Below, in pieces: positions 6,567 through 10,982 of a stretch of 10,982 bases of DNA. The translations under genes were made by a program, and so were the position numbers. Source of the DNA: an uncultured Clostridia bacterium (GTDB lineage: Bacteria > Bacillota > Clostridia > TANB77 > CAG-508); assembly GCA_947628885.1 (NCBI GenBank), contig CANRBO010000031.1, forward strand, positions 1-10,982, given 5' to 3'. The first letter of the stretch is position 1; each line of letters opens with the position of its first letter. The notes under the pieces are model-generated. The model did not search any database and was not told where the DNA came from. It saw only the letters and a program-made list of their open reading frames with translations.

Positions 6567-6634
6567 ACTATAACTCCTTTTCTTAGCATTAATAACTAAT
6601 GACTAATCTAACTGATATATAGTATGTAAAGTTT

Positions 6635-9600
6635 TTAATTGTTGTTACTTTTTAAATCGATAGACAATAATTTACTAATTCCGTTTTCTTCCATAGTTAT
6701 ACCATATACTGTGTTTGCAGCTTCCATGGTACCTTTTCTATGAGTAATTACTAAGAATTGAGTATCTTTGCTGAATTTCTTTAAGAAATCTGCAAATCTA
6801 TAAACATTTACATCATCAAGTGCTGCTTCAATCTCATCTAATATGCAGAACGGTGCTGGGTTAGTTTTCAATATTGCAAATAAAATTGCAATAGCTGTCA
6901 AAGCCTTTTCTCCACCTGACAAAAGCATCATATTTTGAAGTTTTTTTCCTGTTGGTTGTACTTTTATATCAATTCCGCACTCTAATATATTTTCTTCATC
7001 TTCTAATACTAACTCTGCCTTGCCTCCGCCAAATAGCTCTACAAAGACTTCATTGAAATACTTATTAATTAATCCGAATTTTGCTTTAAATTGCTTTTTC
7101 ATTGTTTGAGTCATTTCGGTTATAATGTCTCTTAATTTTGCCATTGTATTTTCTAAGTCTAATCTTTGTTCTCCCATTGTCTCATATCTTTCTTTAGTCT
7201 TTTTGTATTCTTCAATGGCAGAAACATTTACATCTCCTAACTCTTTTATTTTTGTATGCAATTCATTTACTCTTTTTTGAGTCTCTTGCACGTTTTCCGG
7301 CTTTTTATAATCTTGCACATTGTTTGGAGTTACTTCATATTCGTTCCACAATTCATTTATAGTGTCTGTAATGTCTTGTTCACTTGAAGTTACTCTAATG
7401 TCAAGTTTGACTAATTGTTCTTTAATATTTTGAATAACTTCAAATTGATTTGTAATTTCTTTTTCTTTTTCTGCTAATTCATTACTCTTGTCTGTCCTTG
7501 ATTTTCTTAGTTCTTCTGATTTAGATGAACTATTTGTAACTTCTTCTTTTATTTTTTCGATTGATGCTTCTAATTCTTTTATTGTATTTTCTAAGTCTTC
7601 ATTTTGCTTGATTCCCGCTTCTATTTGCGACTTTTTATTCTCAATGCTTTTCTTTGCATTTGCTATGTCTTGGTCTATTCTCTCAACCATTTCTTTGATT
7701 GACATACTGCTTTCATCAAATGATGAAACAGAAATCTTTAAATTTGTAATATCTAAATTAAGGTCATCTATGTATTTTTGATCATCCTTATTTAACTCTG
7801 AAAACTCTTGAATTTCATTAGATAGTGCTTCTACTTTTTTAGTAATCTCAGAAATTTCGTTTTGCAATTCTTCCTTATTTGAAAGGCATTTTTCCATGTC
7901 GTTTTCTAATTTTTGAATTGTTTCTTGTATCTTATTTTTATTTGCTTCTAATCTTGTAATCTCGTTTTCTATTCCATTTAGTTTTTCTTTTTCTCGAGCA
8001 TACACGATTTCTGCTTGTTGCATCTGATTTGTAGCTTCTTCTATCTTGTTGATAATGTCTTGATTTTCTTTTAAGAAGTTTTCTTTTTCTTCTGATTTAG
8101 CAGAAATTTTTTCATCTATCTCTTTTATATTTTTCTCTAATCTTTTTATTTCAGCACTTCTTCCCAAAATATTTACTGTTTTCTTGTTATTAGAACCACC
8201 ACTCATTGCTCCTGAAGGATTAATTACATCTCCGTCAAGTGTAACTATTTTAAATGAATATCTGTTGTCTTTTGCCAACCTTATCGCCGACTCCATATTA
8301 TCAGTAATTACAGTTCTTCCTAGCAAATTTTCAATAATGCCTTCATACTTCTTGTTGACTCTTACTAAATCTGAAGCAATACCAATTACACCTTGGTTAT
8401 TTCCAAGTATTCTATCTAATTTTTTTCCTTTAACTGTTGTAATTGGTAAAAATGTAGCTCTTCCTAGATTATTCTGTCTTAGATATTCTATGCTCTTTTT
8501 AGCATCTTGCTCAGTTTCTGTGACAATGTTCTGTATGCTTGCACCTAAAGCCATTTCGATTGCTAAACTATATTTAGAATCTGTCGAGATAATATTTGCA
8601 AGAACTCCTTCAATTCCCTTCTTTAAATCCACATTTTTTTCACAAGCTGTTAATAAATCTTTTACACTTTTTACATAACCTTCTTTTTCTCTTTCGGTTT
8701 CTATTAAAAAGTTACATCTAGTCTGCTTCATCCTGCGTTCATCAGTTAGGTTGGCAATAATTACTTCGTAATCTTTTGTCTTTCTCTCAAGCTCATCTTT
8801 TTGTTTTTTGATTTTATCTAATGTTTCCTGCTTTTTGACTCTTTCGCTCTCTACACTGTTAAAATGCTTAAGCATTTCATTTTTTTCATCTCTTTTATTA
8901 TCAAGATTTGAAATAACATTTCTCAAATCCTTCTCTTCTTGCTTTTTTCGCTCAGCATAATTTTCGTGATTTGTATCTTGTACAGCAATTACATTTTGTT
9001 TCTCATATTTTTCTTCTGTTAAACTTTCAACTGTTTTCTTTTTTTCTTCTATCTCAAGCTCTTTGCTACTTAGCTTTTTTGTAAGAACATCTAATTCATT
9101 TTGCTTTTGTTTCAATTCTTCTTCAAATTTTTCTTTATTTTGAACTAAATTTTCTTTTTTACTTTCTTTAGATTTTTTCTCTTCTTCTAAATCGTTAATC
9201 GTTTGTTCTGACTGAGTTATCTCACTTTCTAATCTAGCCTTGTTTTGCAAATTGTTAGAAATTCTTTCCTTGCTTACATTTATATTAGAAGTAATTTGTT
9301 CAATCTTAGTTTTACTTTCAAAGCCAAGGTTTTGCATCCTTTCAATCTCTTCTGTTATATTGTCAATCTCTGTTTTTAACTGCTCTCTAAGATTTTGCAT
9401 ATCAGACAATTTTCCATTTTCATCAATTTGCTGATTTTCAAAGATTTCCTTATCTTCTTTTAATTTTTCAAGTTTTTCTTTATATGTATTTATTTTGTAG
9501 ATAAATAATCCAATCTCAATATTTTTCAATTCTTCCCTTAAATCTAAAAAGTGCTTAGCCTTATCTGCTTGGATTTTAAGTGGCTCTAGATTTGCTTCTA

Positions 9601-10192
9601 TTTCAGATAAAATATCATTAATTCTAATCAAATTTATTTTAGTTTTTTCTAATTTCTTTTCAGCCTCTTCTCTCCTAGTCCTGTATTTTACTATGCCTGC
9701 CGCTTCTTCGAAAATATTTCTTCTATCTCCAGATTTGCTACTTAAAATCTCATCAATTCTACCTTGTCCAATTATTGAATATCCGTCTTTTCCAATTCCT
9801 GTATCCATAAATAATTCAAGAACATCTTTAAGTCTGCATGGCGTTTTATTGATGTAATAGCCGGATTCACCTGTTCTATATAATCTTCTCGTAATGGTAA
9901 CTTCTGAATATTCTATAGGCAAAGTTCCATCTTCGTTGTCAATAATAATTGACACTTCAGCAAAACCAAGCGATTTTCTATTTTGAGTACCAGCAAAAAT
10001 AATGTCTTCAGATTTTGCTCCTCTTAAAGACTTCATACTTTGCTCTCCTAGCACCCACCTAATGCCGTCAGCTATATTACTTTTTCCTGAACCATTTGGT
10101 CCAATTACAGTAGTTATTCCTGATTTGAATTCTAGTTTAGTTTTATCTGCAAATGATTTGAACCCCTGTAATTCCAAGCTTTTTAAATGCAT
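6635..10192 (-). CDS. smc: Chromosome condensation/segregation ATPase SMC
   Basis: SMC dimerises and, with ScpA and ScpB, forms the bacterial condensin that loops and resolves newly replicated DNA. With the start at 10192 the protein has 1185 residues, normal for the family. The N-terminal head holds HLKSLELQGFKSFADKT (2-18), Walker A GPNGSGKS (31-38), the arginine finger R57 in SLRGAK and the Q-loop Q143 in GQGRIDEIL. Two long E/K-rich coiled coils flank a hinge (about 515-675, with GASIQNIVT and GAMSGGS). The C-terminal head holds the signature LSGGEK (1091-1096) and Walker B CILDEIEAALDD (1116-1127). I prefer the ATG at 10192 because the protein then begins like other SMCs and a purine-rich site sits at good spacing; an in-frame ATG at 10204 (four residues more) is directly abutted by its AAAGGG and is less likely. 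No frameshift or missing motif is seen. Confidence 0.98.
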   Translation of the reverse strand: MHLKSLELQGFKSFADKTKLEFKSGITTVIGPNGSGKSNIADGIRWVLGEQSMKSLRGAKSEDIIFAGTQNRKSLGFAEVSIIIDNEDGTLPIEYSEVTITRRLYRTGESGYYINKTPCRLKDVLELFMDTGIGKDGYSIIGQGRIDEILSSKSGDRRNIFEEAAGIVKYRTRREEAEKKLEKTKINLIRINDILSEIEANLEPLKIQADKAKHFLDLREELKNIEIGLFIYKINTYKEKLEKLKEDKEIFENQQIDENGKLSDMQNLREQLKTEIDNITEEIERMQNLGFESKTKIEQITSNINVSKERISNNLQNKARLESEITQSEQTINDLEEEKKSKESKKENLVQNKEKFEEELKQKQNELDVLTKKLSSKELEIEEKKKTVESLTEEKYEKQNVIAVQDTNHENYAERKKQEEKDLRNVISNLDNKRDEKNEMLKHFNSVESERVKKQETLDKIKKQKDELERKTKDYEVIIANLTDERRMKQTRCNFLIETEREKEGYVKSVKDLLTACEKNVDLKKGIEGVLANIISTDSKYSLAIEMALGASIQNIVTETEQDAKKSIEYLRQNNLGRATFLPITTVKGKKLDRILGNNQGVIGIASDLVRVNKKYEGIIENLLGRTVITDNMESAIRLAKDNRYSFKIVTLDGDVINPSGAMSGGSNNKKTVNILGRSAEIKRLEKNIKEIDEKISAKSEEKENFLKENQDIINKIEEATNQMQQAEIVYAREKEKLNGIENEITRLEANKNKIQETIQKLENDMEKCLSNKEELQNEISEITKKVEALSNEIQEFSELNKDDQKYIDDLNLDITNLKISVSSFDESSMSIKEMVERIDQDIANAKKSIENKKSQIEAGIKQNEDLENTIKELEASIEKIKEEVTNSSSKSEELRKSRTDKSNELAEKEKEITNQFEVIQNIKEQLVKLDIRVTSSEQDITDTINELWNEYEVTPNNVQDYKKPENVQETQKRVNELHTKIKELGDVNVSAIEEYKKTKERYETMGEQRLDLENTMAKLRDIITEMTQTMKKQFKAKFGLINKYFNEVFVELFGGGKAELVLEDEENILECGIDIKVQPTGKKLQNMMLLSGGEKALTAIAILFAILKTNPAPFCILDEIEAALDDVNVYRFADFLKKFSKDTQFLVITHRKGTMEAANTVYGITMEENGISKLLSIDLKSNNN

Positions 10193-10200
10193 ATAAAATA

Positions 10201-10210
10201 CCATCCCTTT
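10201..10210 (-). promoter_or_regulatory. Ribosome binding site deciding the smc start
   Basis: AAAGGGATGG on the minus strand, 8 bases before the ATG at 10192. The ATG inside this stretch (10204) touches the AAAGGG with no spacer, so it is better read as part of the ribosome site than as the start codon. Confidence 0.6.
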
Positions 10211-10224
10211 CTGAAGGCACTCAT

Positions 10225-10249
10225 AAAAATGAAAGATTGTATTCTTTCA
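10225..10249 (-). terminator. Weak terminator-like hairpin between the nucleosidase gene and smc
   Basis: On the minus strand TGAAAGA (10249-10243), a 6-base loop, and TCTTTCA (10236-10230) form a perfect 7-bp stem followed directly by five Ts (10229-10225). It lies about 13 bases after the nucleosidase stop. The stem has only two G-C pairs, so termination would be partial at best. It may merely reduce read-through into smc. Confidence 0.4.
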
Positions 10250-10261
10250 AAATATTTTCTT

Positions 10262-10798
10262 CTATTTTACATTTATATTTTCATAATAATCTTTTATATT
10301 TAAGTTATCAGTTATCTTTTTTAATGAAGCTAATTTTATATCATACATATCACATATAATTGCCAATGAGTGCAATTCCATGTCAAATATTGCATCTTCC
10401 TTAATATCAGTTTTTGTCACAAAACACTCAGCTGAATAACAAGGTAGATTTTTTATACTATTAGACGTAACAAGATCTTGATTGCCAATGTCCATGCTGT
10501 ATTTTTCTTCTCCTGGAATCTCCCACTCATAATTGTATGATTTATTTATGCTAACCCAACTTCCGATTTCTCCATTATTAGAACCTGCATAGCCAATGTT
10601 TATGATTAAATCAGGTTTTTCATTTTTTTCTAAATATTTTATCATTTCAATTGCGGTTCTTTGCTTGCCTATGCCAGTAACAATTAGTGACATATCTTCA
10701 GACGAATAGAATTTAGAGTCAACCTGCTTTAGATTTAATTTTTCAGCTATTTGTTTTGCTTCTTTTTCCATTGCACAATGCAACAATATATTTTTCAC
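10262..10798 (-). CDS. Short MTA/SAH nucleosidase-like protein (nucleoside phosphorylase superfamily)
   Basis: The 178 residues resemble 5'-methylthioadenosine/S-adenosylhomocysteine nucleosidases, which split the N-glycosidic bond to release adenine. Seen: a first strand ending HCAMEKEAK with the conserved glutamate (E11), VTGIGKQRTA (about 40-49), INIGYAGS (66-73) in the place of the usual INTGSAGG, an FDMELHSLA segment (about 138-146) whose glutamate E141 matches the ribose-binding Glu, and KITDN with D164 matching the catalytic Asp of the family ISD motif. It is about 50 residues shorter than typical enzymes (near 230): the middle is compact and only 14 residues follow D164. Substrate is therefore uncertain; the fold assignment is firmer. 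I chose the GTG at 10798, with AAGGG 7 bases upstream, over a TTG at 10813 (183 residues) that overlaps that site. It leads the block, 69 bases before smc. Confidence 0.75.
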   Translation of the reverse strand: MKNILLHCAMEKEAKQIAEKLNLKQVDSKFYSSEDMSLIVTGIGKQRTAIEMIKYLEKNEKPDLIINIGYAGSNNGEIGSWVSINKSYNYEWEIPGEEKYSMDIGNQDLVTSNSIKNLPCYSAECFVTKTDIKEDAIFDMELHSLAIICDMYDIKLASLKKITDNLNIKDYYENINVK

Positions 10799-10805
10799 TA
10801 TTTTA

Positions 10806-10810
10806 CCCTT
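10806..10810 (-). promoter_or_regulatory. Ribosome binding site fixing the GTG start of the nucleosidase-like gene
   Basis: AAGGG on the minus strand, 7 bases before the GTG at 10798. A longer frame starting with TTG at 10813 would have this site inside its own first codons and has no purine run before it. Confidence 0.6.
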
Positions 10811-10829
10811 CAATAAATTAAATTTTTAC

Positions 10830-10865
10830 ATTATAGATATTATCACAAAAATTTCATAATGTCTA
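10830..10865 (-). promoter_or_regulatory. Promoter region of the nucleosidase-smc-murA-ftsQ block
   Basis: On the minus strand TAGACA (10865-10860, 5 of 6 to TTGACA) is followed after 17 bases by TAATAT (10842-10837, 4 of 6). Overlapping alternatives exist: an extended -10, TGTGATAAT (10847-10839), and a perfect TATAAT (10835-10830) with a poor -35. Which is used cannot be decided by eye, but the leader would be only about 25-40 bases, too short for a riboswitch. Confidence 0.45.
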
Positions 10866-10941
10866 GTTAAATTTTAATCGTACATTTTTACTTTACAGAA
10901 TTACACGGATCTTAAACACTTTTTAACATAAGAAATCTTTA

Positions 10942-10968
10942 TAAGCATTAAAAATGCTTAATTTTTTT
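10942..10968 (+). terminator. Terminator-like hairpin with a T-run on the plus strand
   Basis: TAAGCATT (10942-10949), a 3-base loop and AATGCTTA (10953-10960) form a perfect 8-bp stem followed, after one A, by seven Ts (10962-10968). The T-run follows only when read on the plus strand, yet no plus-strand gene precedes it in this window. On the minus strand the same bases begin with TTGACA (10973-10968), which could instead be a -35 box with TTTAAT (10952-10947) after a short 15-base spacer. No coding sequence is visible between 10866 and the window end. Confidence 0.4.
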
Positions 10969-10982
10969 GTCAAATTTTTCGA

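Noticed and set aside
6567..6634. Possible separate promoter and short ACTAAT-type repeats between smc and murA.
   Set aside because: TTTACA and TATATAT are too close together to form a promoter and no other pair has 16-18 base spacing; the repeats are only 6-7 bases and imperfect.
10799..10982. Riboswitch (for example SAM-type) ahead of the nucleosidase-like gene.
   Set aside because: The likely leader is under about 40 bases and no conserved multi-stem structure is visible; only the AT-rich hairpin at 10942-10960 lies further up.

Overview
The window is a strongly AT-rich stretch of a low-GC Gram-positive (Firmicutes, probably Clostridia-like) chromosome. Every gene I can support lies on the minus strand and reads right to left. 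The gene order matches the cell-division end of the dcw cluster as known from Bacillus subtilis and clostridia: murA, ftsQ/divIB, two DUF881 genes (the positions of ylxW and ylxX), sbp, ftsA and ftsZ. No species can be named from the sequence alone.

Layout in transcription order: a promoter-like region and an AT-rich hairpin at the right end (10830-10968); a short MTA/SAH-nucleosidase-like gene (10262-10798, GTG start); smc (6635-10192); murA (5301-6566); ftsQ/divIB (4257-5300, its ATG directly abutting the murA stop); a first DUF881 gene whose reading frame is broken (open frame 3573-4187, displaced tail 3470-3622); a second, intact DUF881 gene (2676-3389); sbp (2172-2537); a 172-base gap with a good sigma-A-type promoter and a cluster of TTTGTAA/TTACAAA heptamers; ftsA (776-1999, TTG start); and ftsZ, cut by the left edge of the window after 227 codons.

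Functionally, MurA makes the first committed peptidoglycan precursor. FtsQ/DivIB, FtsA and FtsZ build and anchor the division ring. The two DUF881 proteins and Sbp are conserved membrane proteins of this cluster without a firm role. SMC compacts and segregates the chromosome. Having smc directly upstream of murA-ftsQ joins chromosome segregation, wall synthesis and septation in one co-directional block.

The genes themselves are ordinary and I see no sign of a novel defence, mobile or metabolic system. The points worth a second look are smaller: (i) a one-base frameshift in the first DUF881 gene, whose lost C-terminus is still perfectly readable in another frame; (ii) a tandem duplication of the last ~19 codons of ftsQ, in frame, that fills the gap up to the next gene; (iii) a heptamer array with perfect inverted repeats just upstream of the ftsA-ftsZ promoter; (iv) a TTG start for ftsA whose Shine-Dalgarno is weaker than that of ftsZ; (v) a shortened nucleosidase as the first gene of the block. 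No RNA genes, CRISPR arrays, insertion sequences or stretches of more than 300 bases without a gene were found.
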